This document shows, piece after piece, positions 17,620 through 25,729 of a stretch of 64,000 bases of DNA. The notes under the pieces are model-generated. The model had not been told where the DNA came from. It saw nothing but the letters and a program-made list of their open reading frames with translations, and made no database searches. This DNA is from Olleya sediminilitoris (GTDB lineage: Bacteria; Bacteroidota; Bacteroidia; Flavobacteriales; Flavobacteriaceae): the NCBI RefSeq assembly GCF_016785945.1, contig NZ_JAEMEF010000001.1, forward strand, positions 124,001-188,000, written 5' to 3'. The stretch's first letter is position 1, and every line of letters starts with the position of its first letter. The position numbers and the translations under genes are program-made.

Positions 17620-18198
17620 ATGAAAATAGGCTTATACTTTGGATCGTTTAATCCAATACATATTGGACACTTAATTATTGCTAATCAATTAGTAGAAAAC
17701 AGCGATTTGGATCAAATCTGGTTTGTTGTAACACCGCACAATCCATTTAAAAAGAAAAGTACATTGTTAGACAATCATCAAAGATTAGAGATGGTTTATT
17801 TAGCAACCAAAGACTATGACACACTAAAAGAAAGTGATATCGAGTTTAATTTACCTCAACCAAATTATACTGTAAACACGCTAGCTTATTTAACTGAAAA
17901 ACATCCTACAAAAGATTTTTCATTAATAATGGGTGAAGACAACTTAAAAAGCTTTCATAAATGGAAAAACTATCAAGTTATTTTAGACAACCACCACATT
18001 TATGTTTACCCAAGGATAAGTGAAGGCGTTACTGAAACACAATTTGATAATCATCCTAAAATTCATCATGTCGAAGCACCAATAATTGAAATTTCTTCTA
18101 CCTTAATACGTAACAGTATTAAAGCTGATAAAAATGTCAAACCTTTATTAAGTGAAGACGTTTGGACCTATTTAGATCAAATGGGATTTTATAAATAA
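17620..18198 (+). CDS. nadD: Nicotinate-nucleotide adenylyltransferase
   Basis: 192 residues. It makes deamido-NAD from nicotinate mononucleotide and ATP. The nucleotidyltransferase motif is GSFNPIHIGH (about 8-17) and the second motif is ISSTLIRNSI near 163-172. The LIMGEDNLKSFHKWKNY segment is typical. It is the last gene of yicC-gmk-nadD, 30 bases after gmk. Confidence 0.93.
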   Translation: MKIGLYFGSFNPIHIGHLIIANQLVENSDLDQIWFVVTPHNPFKKKSTLLDNHQRLEMVYLATKDYDTLKESDIEFNLPQPNYTVNTLAYLTEKHPTKDFSLIMGEDNLKSFHKWKNYQVILDNHHIYVYPRISEGVTETQFDNHPKIHHVEAPIIEISSTLIRNSIKADKNVKPLLSEDVWTYLDQMGFYK

Positions 18199-18208
18199 CA
18201 TTACAAAA

Positions 18209-18358
18209 AAAGCGATCCTATTGGAATCAAATATTTTTGGGTACTATATAGCATCATTACAATAATGTTTAGCTATTTTTCTTATTCCCACAACTTTTGC
18301 TCCTGTATTTTTAATACTTATACGACTAATGTTTTTAAAAAAACAAAAAACCGCTTAA
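18209..18358 (+). pseudogene. Possible decayed tail of a membrane protein gene
   Basis: One frame reads KAILLESNIFGYYIASLQ, then a TAA (18263-18265), then CLAIFLIPTTFAPVFLILIR and a few more residues ending in a Lys-rich LKKQKTA before TAA at 18356-18358. The second piece looks like the last transmembrane helix and basic tail of an inner-membrane protein. Nothing longer is open here, and no start is evident, so it would be a remnant lying between nadD and its terminator. A chance frame in AT-rich sequence is quite possible. Confidence 0.3.
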
Positions 18359-18381
18359 AACAAATGTTTTAAACGGTTTTT
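18346..18381. terminator. Bidirectional terminator after nadD
   Basis: Arms AAAAACCGCTTAAAACA (18346-18362) and TGTTTTAAACGGTTTTT (18365-18381) pair with a single mismatch and end in T on both strands. It separates rightward nadD from the leftward lipoprotein gene ending at 18403. Confidence 0.82.
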
Positions 18382-18402
18382 ACAAACTAACTAATAAAAA
18401 TA

Positions 18403-19344
18403 TTATGCTCTAGAGTTTTCTCTAGTATTGTCTTGTTTTTTAGTATGCTGGACACGTTTTTTAAGACCTGAAGTTTTTGATGTATCAATTGACTTTCCTT
18501 GTTTTAAATATTGGATATAACCACGTCCTGTAAATTCATATAACGTTCCTGAAGAAGGATGAAATAATTCTATACGTTGATCATTAACAATACTCAATTC
18601 AAACTGCTCATTATCAAAATAATCATAATCTAAAACCAATGTCTTTAAATACATATTACCACTAACGTTTCCGACGTTATAAAACCCTGAATAATCCCAA
18701 TATAAATTGTTTGGGTCAATTCCGTTTGGATCTTGACTACTTCTAAAAGTATCATCGTTTCCTCCAGTTAAAAACTGTAAATAGTTTTCGTTATCAAATT
18801 CATTTAAAGCACCATAATTACTGGTATATGTTTTTTCCCAAGCTTCATATTCTTGTAAAAAATATTGGATGTTATCATAAAACACATAGTCATAATCAAA
18901 ATTATTACGTTGGTAACCATGTAAAAAATACGATGTATCATTAAATGGGTTGTATAACTCGATAGTATTATTATCTATTTGATAAACATCAAAACTGTCA
19001 TACCCATCAATATCATGGTCTATGTCTAAAATATTATCATAAGCATTATAATAACCAATTGGTATCCCAAAACCGTTACCTTGACTTCCAATACCAACTA
19101 AATTATTATTAGCGTAAAGGGTTCCGTTTCTAAAAGATACGGTAAAGGCTATTTGTAAAAAAGGAGACTCGCCATAACCTATAGTTTCTTCAACAGCAAC
19201 ATACCATAACTCATGAGAGTTTAAGACTTGATTGATGCTTAAAGGAATTGGATCGTTGTAATTATCTACAGCTACTTCAGTATAACACGAAGTAAACAAA
19301 GTTGCTATTAAAGCAAAACCTGAAAGTAATTTTAGAGTTTTCAT
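18403..19344 (-). CDS. Lipoprotein of unknown function next to nadD
   Basis: 313 residues with a lipoprotein signal ending at Cys20 (LIATLFTSC). The mature protein is rich in Tyr, Asp and Asn and has strand-like segments (LPNLYW-type turns, YFLHGYQRNNFDYDYVF, YEFTGRGYIQYLK). It ends in a basic, Lys/Arg/Ser-rich tail of about 35 residues, unlike the acidic body. I recognise no domain. Homologues beside nadD are sometimes labelled as a nicotinate-mononucleotide enzyme in databases; nothing in this sequence supports that, since it has no nucleotidyltransferase motif and is exported. Confidence 0.7.
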   Translation of the reverse strand: MKTLKLLSGFALIATLFTSCYTEVAVDNYNDPIPLSINQVLNSHELWYVAVEETIGYGESPFLQIAFTVSFRNGTLYANNNLVGIGSQGNGFGIPIGYYNAYDNILDIDHDIDGYDSFDVYQIDNNTIELYNPFNDTSYFLHGYQRNNFDYDYVFYDNIQYFLQEYEAWEKTYTSNYGALNEFDNENYLQFLTGGNDDTFRSSQDPNGIDPNNLYWDYSGFYNVGNVSGNMYLKTLVLDYDYFDNEQFELSIVNDQRIELFHPSSGTLYEFTGRGYIQYLKQGKSIDTSKTSGLKKRVQHTKKQDNTRENSRA

Positions 19345-19445
19345 AATCTGTCATTTTAAGGATTGATACTTAACTGTTTTCAAAAGCTGTGCCAAAAAGC
19401 AAACAACATTGATAATCCATTAACATTTATGACTTAAATTTTATG

Positions 19446-19453
19446 TATTTTTG
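19446..19453 (+). promoter_or_regulatory. Putative -7 box of gpsA
   Basis: TATTTTTG matches TAnnTTTG, 23 bases upstream of the gpsA ATG. No clear -33 element is at the normal spacing. Confidence 0.45.
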
Positions 19454-19475
19454 AATTAGTTATTAAAATTAAATA

Positions 19476-20477
19476 ATGAGTCAACAATTAAAATACGCTG
19501 TTTTTGGATCCGGAAGTTGGGCTACTGCAATTGTAAAAATGCTATGCGAAAACTTGGATGAAGTAGGATGGTACATGCGTAGCGTTTATACTAAAGAGCA
19601 TTTATTAAAAGAACAACACAACCCAAGTTACTTAAGCTCAGTCGAGTTTCATTTAGAACAACTAAAACTAAGTAACGATATTAACGAAATGGCTAATTAC
19701 GCAGACGTACTAATTTTTGTAGTACCCTCTGCTTTTATACATTCTGAGCTACAAAAACTAACTGTAGACATTACCAACAAAACAGTAGTTTCTGCAGTAA
19801 AAGGGATTTTGCCAGAAACAGGAAAACTGTTAGGCGAGCATTTTCATGATAATTATAACATACCATTTGATAATATTGGTGTGATTGCTGGACCATGCCA
19901 TGCAGAAGAGGTTGCACTTGAGCGATTATCTTACCTAACCATATCTTGTGCAGACCAACAAAAAGCACAGCACATTGCAGATGCATTATCTAGCGACTAT
20001 ATAAAAACCAAAATCAGCGATGATATTATTGGTACAGAATACGCTGTAATGCTTAAAAACATTTATGCAATAGCAGCAGGAATAGCACATGGTTTAGGAT
20101 ATGGAGACAATTTCCAGAGTGTATTAATGAGTAATGCTATACGCGAAATGAAACGTTTTATTAAAAAAATGCATAAAATGAAACGTAACATAAACAACTC
20201 TGCCTACCTTGGTGATTTACTAGTCACAGGCTACTCTACATTTTCACGCAATCGTATGTTTGGAAACATGATAGGTAAAGGTTACACCGTAAAATCCGCA
20301 CAAATGGAAATGAGTATGGTTGCCGAAGGGTATTATGCCACAAAAAGTGCCCACTTACTAAACTCCAAAAACAAGAAAAAAACACGCTTACCAATAGTAA
20401 ACGCAGTTTATGACGTTTTGTACGAAGGTAAAGACGCTAAAAAGGTATTTAAAAAATTGACAGACAAATTAGACTAA
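19476..20477 (+). CDS. gpsA: Glycerol-3-phosphate dehydrogenase, NAD(P)-dependent
   Basis: 333 residues. It reduces dihydroxyacetone phosphate to sn-glycerol 3-phosphate for phospholipid synthesis. The N-terminal nucleotide motif is FGSGSWATAIVKML (about 10-23). Catalytic lysines lie in SAVKGILPE and MLKNIYAIAAGIAHGLGYGDN, and GDLLVTGYSTFSRNRMFG is the conserved substrate-binding block. It is a single-gene unit with its own terminator. Confidence 0.94.
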   Translation: MSQQLKYAVFGSGSWATAIVKMLCENLDEVGWYMRSVYTKEHLLKEQHNPSYLSSVEFHLEQLKLSNDINEMANYADVLIFVVPSAFIHSELQKLTVDITNKTVVSAVKGILPETGKLLGEHFHDNYNIPFDNIGVIAGPCHAEEVALERLSYLTISCADQQKAQHIADALSSDYIKTKISDDIIGTEYAVMLKNIYAIAAGIAHGLGYGDNFQSVLMSNAIREMKRFIKKMHKMKRNINNSAYLGDLLVTGYSTFSRNRMFGNMIGKGYTVKSAQMEMSMVAEGYYATKSAHLLNSKNKKKTRLPIVNAVYDVLYEGKDAKKVFKKLTDKLD

Positions 20478-20507
20478 AAAAATCCCTTTGCAAAAAGGGA
20501 TTTTTTT
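20476..20507 (+). terminator. Terminator of gpsA
   Basis: A 14-bp stem (20476-20489 with 20494-20507) caps a GCAA tetraloop and ends in seven T. The stem is AAAAAAATCCCTTT and its complement. It starts at the gpsA stop codon. Confidence 0.9.
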
Positions 20508-20525
20508 ATAAACTTTAAATTATAA

Positions 20526-20612
20526 TTTGGGCGTTACCTAAAGGTCGCGCTTTACGTTGCAATCTTTTTAATCGTACCTCATAAAAAGGATTTACACTAC
20601 AATCGCTAACGC
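20526..20612 (+). repeat. Dispersed repeat element, copy A
   Basis: This non-coding segment starts TTTGGGCGTTACC and ends CGCTAACGC. Its first 26 bases match the complement of 40950-40975 at 24 positions. The ends carry short inverted copies, GCGTTA (20531-20536) and TAACGC (20607-20612). It lies between the gpsA terminator and a convergent gene. Confidence 0.75.
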
Positions 20613-20627
20613 GTAAACAGCCCATAA

Positions 20628-21023
20628 TTACTTAACCAAAACACCTTTTAATTGCATTAAAGGCAAAGGTTGTAAAGCCTTAATATTAATCGTGTTTTTT
20701 CTAAACAAATACGTTTTATCATACATCTGGTTACCTTCAAAAAAAGTAACCTTAAACTGGTTATTTAACGCTAAAACCTTGTCTTGTAAAAATTCTATTT
20801 TAGCATAACTTCTGGCAGGTAGCTTTGCAATAGTATGACGCATTGGAGGCGTCATTTTAGTATCATTATAGCCTTGTGACACAATTAAAACAGTATCTAA
20901 ATCTACGTCACTATTATTAATAATATAAGCATTCCAATCTAGGGTTTTATACTCTAAGTGCTGCTCTTGTACAACAGCAACATGTACATCTTTAACCTCA
21001 GGAATAACAATATCTTTTTTCAT
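20628..21023 (-). CDS. Conserved-looking protein of unknown function
   Basis: 131 residues, no signal peptide and no membrane segment, with a compact beta-rich pattern: VHVAVVQEQ, DWNAYIINNSDVDLDTVLIVS, MRHTIAKLPARSYAKIEF, FKVTFFEGNQMYDKTYLFRK. The final ALQPLPLMQLKGVLVK looks like a conserved tail. It is probably a cytoplasmic single-domain protein. It has none of the motifs of an aminoacyl-tRNA synthetase, a label such proteins sometimes carry. It is a single-gene unit divergent from the next two genes. Confidence 0.7.
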   Translation of the reverse strand: MKKDIVIPEVKDVHVAVVQEQHLEYKTLDWNAYIINNSDVDLDTVLIVSQGYNDTKMTPPMRHTIAKLPARSYAKIEFLQDKVLALNNQFKVTFFEGNQMYDKTYLFRKNTINIKALQPLPLMQLKGVLVK

Positions 21024-21135
21024 AAATATACAATACTAATTATCAAAAATTTACTGCAAAAATATAGATTAGTAGTATAGATTATGTAACATTCGGTAAG
21101 TTTTTATTACATATATTAGCATAAATTAATAAACA

Positions 21136-21918
21136 ATGACCAATTTTAAACCAATTTTACTATTAACATTTTTAGCAATCACCTTAACTTCCTGTGTAGA
21201 TGGAGCATCAAAAGCACACTCTGCAATGCAAGAAGAAGACATACCTGATTGTAAAATAATGATTATTTTAGGTGATGACCGAAGTGGCTCGTCACAAAGC
21301 ATTCAAAAATTAGACAAAACAGACTACGAAGCTGTAATAGACATTATCAACCAAAATGGACATGGCTACTTTGCTTCAACCATAATTGGTAATCCTGCAC
21401 CAAACTCTAAAGAAATTTTTAGACTAAAAGTAAGCGCATTAAAACCTTATGAAGATATTTTAACCTCTGAAAACCCAACATTAACAGAGCAAGCCAAACA
21501 AAAAAAGCACAATGAAAAAATTAAAGCTAAAAACGAAAAAATTAAAAAGAAAAACCAATCTCGTTTAAAAAGCTTTTTATCCAAAACATTAGAGTCTTCT
21601 ATATTAGGATACAAACCGCATAAAGGTAATGACATTACAAATATAGATTTAGCATTTGGTCATATCAATAAACTTTTAAAAGAACCAAATATTGAAGACT
21701 ATGATAAAGTGATAGTTGCTTTATTTACAGATGGTGTTAACGAGCCTGTTAGATCTGGAAAAATCGTAGACATCAAAAATAATTTAGAACTAACCGATAA
21801 TGCAGAATTATACCTTGTCGGATGGAAAGACACTTCTGTTTTTGGAGGAATTGAAATTAATGAATTTGAAGGGAAAGAAGGCTTTTTTAGCTACCTTGAA
21901 GATTTTGAATGCTTATAA
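21136..21918 (+). CDS. Lipoprotein with von Willebrand A-like domain
   Basis: 260 residues with a lipoprotein signal ending at Cys20 (FLAITLTSC). The mature part begins with a strand and a MIDAS-like motif, IMIILGDDRSGSS (Asp48, Ser50, Ser52), followed by a candidate Thr168 (GNDITNID) and ALFTDG (Asp199): the three metal-site positions in the right order. A basic coiled-coil-like insert (about 119-150, Lys-rich) interrupts the domain, an odd feature. It should bind a divalent metal and a partner protein at the envelope. The next gene follows 21 bases on, so the pair is probably co-transcribed. Partner and role are unknown. Confidence 0.68.
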   Translation: MTNFKPILLLTFLAITLTSCVDGASKAHSAMQEEDIPDCKIMIILGDDRSGSSQSIQKLDKTDYEAVIDIINQNGHGYFASTIIGNPAPNSKEIFRLKVSALKPYEDILTSENPTLTEQAKQKKHNEKIKAKNEKIKKKNQSRLKSFLSKTLESSILGYKPHKGNDITNIDLAFGHINKLLKEPNIEDYDKVIVALFTDGVNEPVRSGKIVDIKNNLELTDNAELYLVGWKDTSVFGGIEINEFEGKEGFFSYLEDFECL

Positions 21919-21939
21919 TAAAACACACATAACCAACCT

Positions 21940-23073
21940 ATGATTGTTAACTGGAATCAACCATCAACAGACGAGTCAGAAAACCTATATTCAATATCTG
22001 ATGAAGTCGCAGCAAGAGCTAATTCGGCATCAAAACGTGCTAGAGACACATTTGAAGTACTAAAACCTGAAGAAGCAAAGCTTAACCAATGGGACAAAAT
22101 AATGTCCAATGCTTATGTAGTCCCTTTTACAATATCCTTTATAGTTATTTGTATTTTAGAATACTATTTTAGTCGCGAGATTTATCGTGATATTTTACCT
22201 CAAGCGCCTTGGGTTATTGGTATTGGTATAATTTTTATATCTATAGTCATTGCCGAGCTTTTAGTAGGTATGTTAAGTGCACATACTAGAAATAGACGTT
22301 TTTTTGAAGACAAAAAAATATTAGCCAATGCATCCACACCAGACTCTGATATTATAAGAGGTGTCTACAAACACGCTAGAGGACAGTTTATTTTTGGATC
22401 TATACTTTTTATAGCTATTGGAGGTGCCATTTTTTATTTTTCAAAAGAACGTGTCGCTAGAGAAATTGCTGCAGGAATTAGAGAATCAGCTTTTGGAATT
22501 CAAGATATCCTACCTGTATTATTTTACGTTTTAGAAGTTTTAGCTGGTCTGTTTGTTTTTTATTTATTTAAAAGATCTGTAGTCGCATATAAAAACTATA
22601 GCAACAGAAAAAAATACAGTAAAGAAGTAGAGATAGCAAGACAGCACACTAGCGAATCTTGTAAATACTTTGATAATGCAGAAAAAAAGGGATACAATAC
22701 ATTTTTAGATGACGTTAGTAACAACTTGCATTTAGGATTTTACCGAAACAAACACCAAAACACTAATCAACAGCATTTAAACTATGTTAATGAACCAGAA
22801 ATTGAGCAACAATTTTTTAAAGCTAAATTTTTAAATGTTAATGGTCAAGCTGTACAAGTCACAATTGATGTATTAACAGAATACAAGTTTAAAGAAAGTA
22901 AAACTAGCGATGCTAGTGGTTTAATAGAATTAACAATAAACTCATATCCACAAGATCAAATCAAACAATTTAGAATCACCTACTTTAATAGTAATGATGA
23001 TAAGGTTGTAGAAGAAATTTCAGGTAACTACTCGTTAAACAACGATGTGCCTTATGAAATAATCTTAAAATAA
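21940..23073 (+). CDS. Four-helix membrane protein with soluble C-terminal domain, unknown function
   Basis: 377 residues. A hydrophilic N-terminal stretch with a helical Ala/Glu/Arg segment (about 20-50) is followed by four predicted membrane helices (about 58-76, 90-112, 149-168, 190-210). A long basic helical segment (about 211-260) precedes a beta-rich C-terminal domain (about 285-377) reading AKFLNVNGQAVQVTIDV and QFRITYFN, like an immunoglobulin or carboxypeptidase-regulatory fold. I recognise no family. It forms a two-gene unit with the upstream vWA-like lipoprotein and ends at a strong terminator. Confidence 0.65.
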   Translation: MIVNWNQPSTDESENLYSISDEVAARANSASKRARDTFEVLKPEEAKLNQWDKIMSNAYVVPFTISFIVICILEYYFSREIYRDILPQAPWVIGIGIIFISIVIAELLVGMLSAHTRNRRFFEDKKILANASTPDSDIIRGVYKHARGQFIFGSILFIAIGGAIFYFSKERVAREIAAGIRESAFGIQDILPVLFYVLEVLAGLFVFYLFKRSVVAYKNYSNRKKYSKEVEIARQHTSESCKYFDNAEKKGYNTFLDDVSNNLHLGFYRNKHQNTNQQHLNYVNEPEIEQQFFKAKFLNVNGQAVQVTIDVLTEYKFKESKTSDASGLIELTINSYPQDQIKQFRITYFNSNDDKVVEEISGNYSLNNDVPYEIILK

Positions 23074-23095
23074 AATTTTAAGATCACTTCAAATA

Positions 23096-23128
23096 AAAAG
23101 CCCAACTTTAATGTAAAGTTGGGCTTTT
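23096..23128. terminator. Bidirectional terminator
   Basis: A 15-bp perfect stem AAAAGCCCAACTTTA (23096-23110) pairs with 23114-23128 around an ATG loop. It separates the rightward two-gene unit from the end of the leftward iron/heme operon. Confidence 0.88.
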
Positions 23129-23147
23129 ATATTAGTTAAACTCTGGT

Positions 23148-23504
23148 TTAATTAACTATCAATGTATAATCTATATCATCCACATTTAAATAGCTGTTAA
23201 ATATATCTTGATGTTTATTAGTGACTAAAGCTTTAAGCTCTTTTATTTCTTGCCTATTAAACATTAAAACTAAATTTTCTTGTAACGTTGGTATCGGAAT
23301 TTTACGTTTAACATTAGCATTTGCATACTTATGTTCCCAATATTCCGTTTCAATAAACATTATATATTTTCTAAATTGATTATACTCAACAGGTGAAAAT
23401 TCAAAATAAACATTATTAAATTCTAAATGAAATTGCTGACAGTTTTTACAAAAATTTAATTCGCCTTTAGAGGTTTTATTAATCGCTTCTATTCCTTTAC
23501 ACAT
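23148..23504 (-). CDS. Small protein at the end of the iron/heme operon (possibly DUF6686)
   Basis: 118 residues, cytoplasmic by appearance. It has Cys2, Cys19 and Cys22 (NFCKNCQQFHLEF) near the start and a strand-rich body, FNNVYFEFSP, then RKIPIPTLQENLVLMFNRQEIKEL. The cysteine pair could bind a metal, but only one CxxC is present. It starts 16 bases after the PepSY reductase stop and is the last gene of the leftward operon, which ties it to iron or heme handling. The DUF6686 name is from memory of similar proteins and is uncertain. Confidence 0.65.
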   Translation of the reverse strand: MCKGIEAINKTSKGELNFCKNCQQFHLEFNNVYFEFSPVEYNQFRKYIMFIETEYWEHKYANANVKRKIPIPTLQENLVLMFNRQEIKELKALVTNKHQDIFNSYLNVDDIDYTLIVN

Positions 23505-23520
23505 AATATTGTTTTAAAGA

Positions 23521-25719
23521 TTAATAACAGTCGGTTAATAGTTGATTATTTTGTTCAAAAACACTTAATGGTTGTTGCAATGTATTAGTTGTTATTTTAT
23601 TTAAAACATCTAACACTTGATTTTGCATTGCAATAGATCCGCAAATCATTATAACACCATTATTGCTTAACACCTTAGCAATAAGGTCTTGCTGTTTTGC
23701 TACAACATTTTGCACATAAACTTTATCATTGGTTTCTTTAGATAAAGCCATATTAAAACTAGCTAAAGATTTATTATTTAAACTATCATCTATTGTGTTT
23801 TTATACAACTGTAACGACTGTTTAGTACGTCCTCCCCAAAACAAATGCTTTGTGATAGGTTTAGACTGTTGTATCATGCCTAAAAACGGTCCAATTCCTG
23901 TTCCGTTTGCTATAAAAACAACATCTTGTACTGTTTTAGCTTTAGGTATATTAAAGCTTGTGTTGCTTTTAACAACAGCTTTAATTTGAGTATTGACTTT
24001 TAAATTATATAAGTAATTAGAGCATACTCCAAACTCATGTTTTTTTATACTTATAACAATGTTACCATCTATTTTTCCGATAGAATATAGTCGTTCTACC
24101 TTATCCTGTTTTGGAATAACAGAGAGTAAATCTCCTGACTTAAACTTAAGTTTTTTATTAGGTTTTAATGTAATAATAAAGGTGTTATCGATATTAATAT
24201 CGGTTTTATCTACGACAGTAAACAATTGGTCTTTTCTTGCTCTATTTGAAACTTTTAAAGTCGAAGCATCAAAATCTAAGTCAACCGATTGACTCCATTT
24301 TCTTGCCCAATTTTTAAAATCGGATTCAGATTGATTATGAATTTTAAATAATTCAACATTAGGTTGAAATTGAGGATGCAATTGCAAATTAGCATCAACT
24401 ATTTGCGCAAATTTACAATACTCAGGATACTGTAAAGAGCCAAAACCAACTACAGCATAATGCATTAAACGCTTTTGTTTAACACTGTGTAATAGCGTTA
24501 AAAACTTTTTAGCGTTTATTGGCGCTTCACCTTCACCATAGGTTGATGTTAATACAATTAATTGTGAAGCATTTTTATAGTTGGTATAACTGTTTAAATC
24601 TGAAATAAAAACCCGATTACCTTTATCTAATAACCCTTTAAAAAATGCTGTTGCTAAATGGTATGTACTACCTGTTTCAGATCCGACAAGTATTATGATA
24701 TCTGCATTATCCTTGGTAAATTTATTTTTTGGTATTACTGTGTTTTTACGTCTATCAATAGTCATTTTAAATCCAGAATAGATAAAAAACAAGATATTAA
24801 TACAGGCTATAAATAATACAATAGACCATAATACAGTTCCTTTTCCTGTGTGTAAAACCAAACTCCAATTAGATAAAAAAGTTACCATTGGATCTTTAAC
24901 TTCGCTTAAAACTTGACCAGAATATTGGTGTACAAGAAGTTCTTTATTTTTTAGTTTTAAGATGAAATAATCTTCTTCATCTTCAGAAAACGGAAACTCT
25001 AAAGTTTCAACATTATTTAAACTAATGGTTTCAAAAACAGACGTTTCAGACTTGATTTCTGCTACAGTAGTAGTTTCAAAATTTAGATTGTGTTTGTCTT
25101 TTTTTTCTTCGATTAAATCAAATTTTAACAACGATAAATACACACCTGTAAGTGTTATTATTATTATTGGTATTAATGATAATCGACCTAAAATAACGTG
25201 CCAATATTGCGCAAAATCTTCATTTATAACTTTGGCAAAAAACTTTTTAATTCCGCTTTGACGCTTTATAACTAATATAGCTCCAGTAAATGCAATTAGA
25301 AATAATAAAAAAGAACCTAAACCTACAAAAAAGCGACCAATACCTTTTAAAAATAACGAGCGATGTAAACTTGTGGTAAACTTAAATAGATTTGACACCT
25401 CAGGTTTTTGGCCTAAAAACGCAGCTGTTTTAGGGTTAAAATATCCATTTAAAGAGTTACCCTCTTTTGTTATTACAGAAGCAGACACAAATTGATTTGC
25501 ATCTACTTCTATAGTAATAATTTCTGGATATTGTTTTTTAAATGTGGCAATTGTTTGCTCTACATTTAGCTGCTCTATACCATCTATTTTAAAAGGTTGT
25601 ATTTGTTCTGAAATAGGTTGAAATGACAACACTATTCCTGTAACTGTCGCTAAAAAAACAAATACAAAAGAAGTTATAGCTAATGCTAAGTGACTATACC
25701 TCCAAATAGAAATGATCAT
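23521..25719 (-). CDS. PepSY transmembrane - flavodoxin - FAD/NAD(P) reductase fusion
   Basis: 732 residues. The N-terminal third is a PepSY_TM membrane unit with four helices and histidines close to helix ends that could ligate heme: His10, His119 (LHRSLFLKG), His174 (YWHVILGRL) and His290 (LVLHTGKG). A flavodoxin domain follows (about 341-475) with the FMN loop GSETGSTYH (346-354) and TSTYGEGEAP (391-400). A P450-reductase-like FAD/NADP module ends the protein, with RLYS (543-546), GVCSNYL (564-570), GTGIGPF (606-612) and a late MICGS. This layout moves electrons from cytoplasmic NAD(P)H through FAD, FMN and membrane heme to the periplasm. Such fusions go with siderophore or ferric iron reduction in Bacteroidota. 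It lies 10 bases after the DUF2271 gene. Confidence 0.86.
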   Translation of the reverse strand: MIISIWRYSHLALAITSFVFVFLATVTGIVLSFQPISEQIQPFKIDGIEQLNVEQTIATFKKQYPEIITIEVDANQFVSASVITKEGNSLNGYFNPKTAAFLGQKPEVSNLFKFTTSLHRSLFLKGIGRFFVGLGSFLLFLIAFTGAILVIKRQSGIKKFFAKVINEDFAQYWHVILGRLSLIPIIIITLTGVYLSLLKFDLIEEKKDKHNLNFETTTVAEIKSETSVFETISLNNVETLEFPFSEDEEDYFILKLKNKELLVHQYSGQVLSEVKDPMVTFLSNWSLVLHTGKGTVLWSIVLFIACINILFFIYSGFKMTIDRRKNTVIPKNKFTKDNADIIILVGSETGSTYHLATAFFKGLLDKGNRVFISDLNSYTNYKNASQLIVLTSTYGEGEAPINAKKFLTLLHSVKQKRLMHYAVVGFGSLQYPEYCKFAQIVDANLQLHPQFQPNVELFKIHNQSESDFKNWARKWSQSVDLDFDASTLKVSNRARKDQLFTVVDKTDINIDNTFIITLKPNKKLKFKSGDLLSVIPKQDKVERLYSIGKIDGNIVISIKKHEFGVCSNYLYNLKVNTQIKAVVKSNTSFNIPKAKTVQDVVFIANGTGIGPFLGMIQQSKPITKHLFWGGRTKQSLQLYKNTIDDSLNNKSLASFNMALSKETNDKVYVQNVVAKQQDLIAKVLSNNGVIMICGSIAMQNQVLDVLNKITTNTLQQPLSVFEQNNQLLTDCY

Positions 25720-25729
25720 AGAGATGTAT

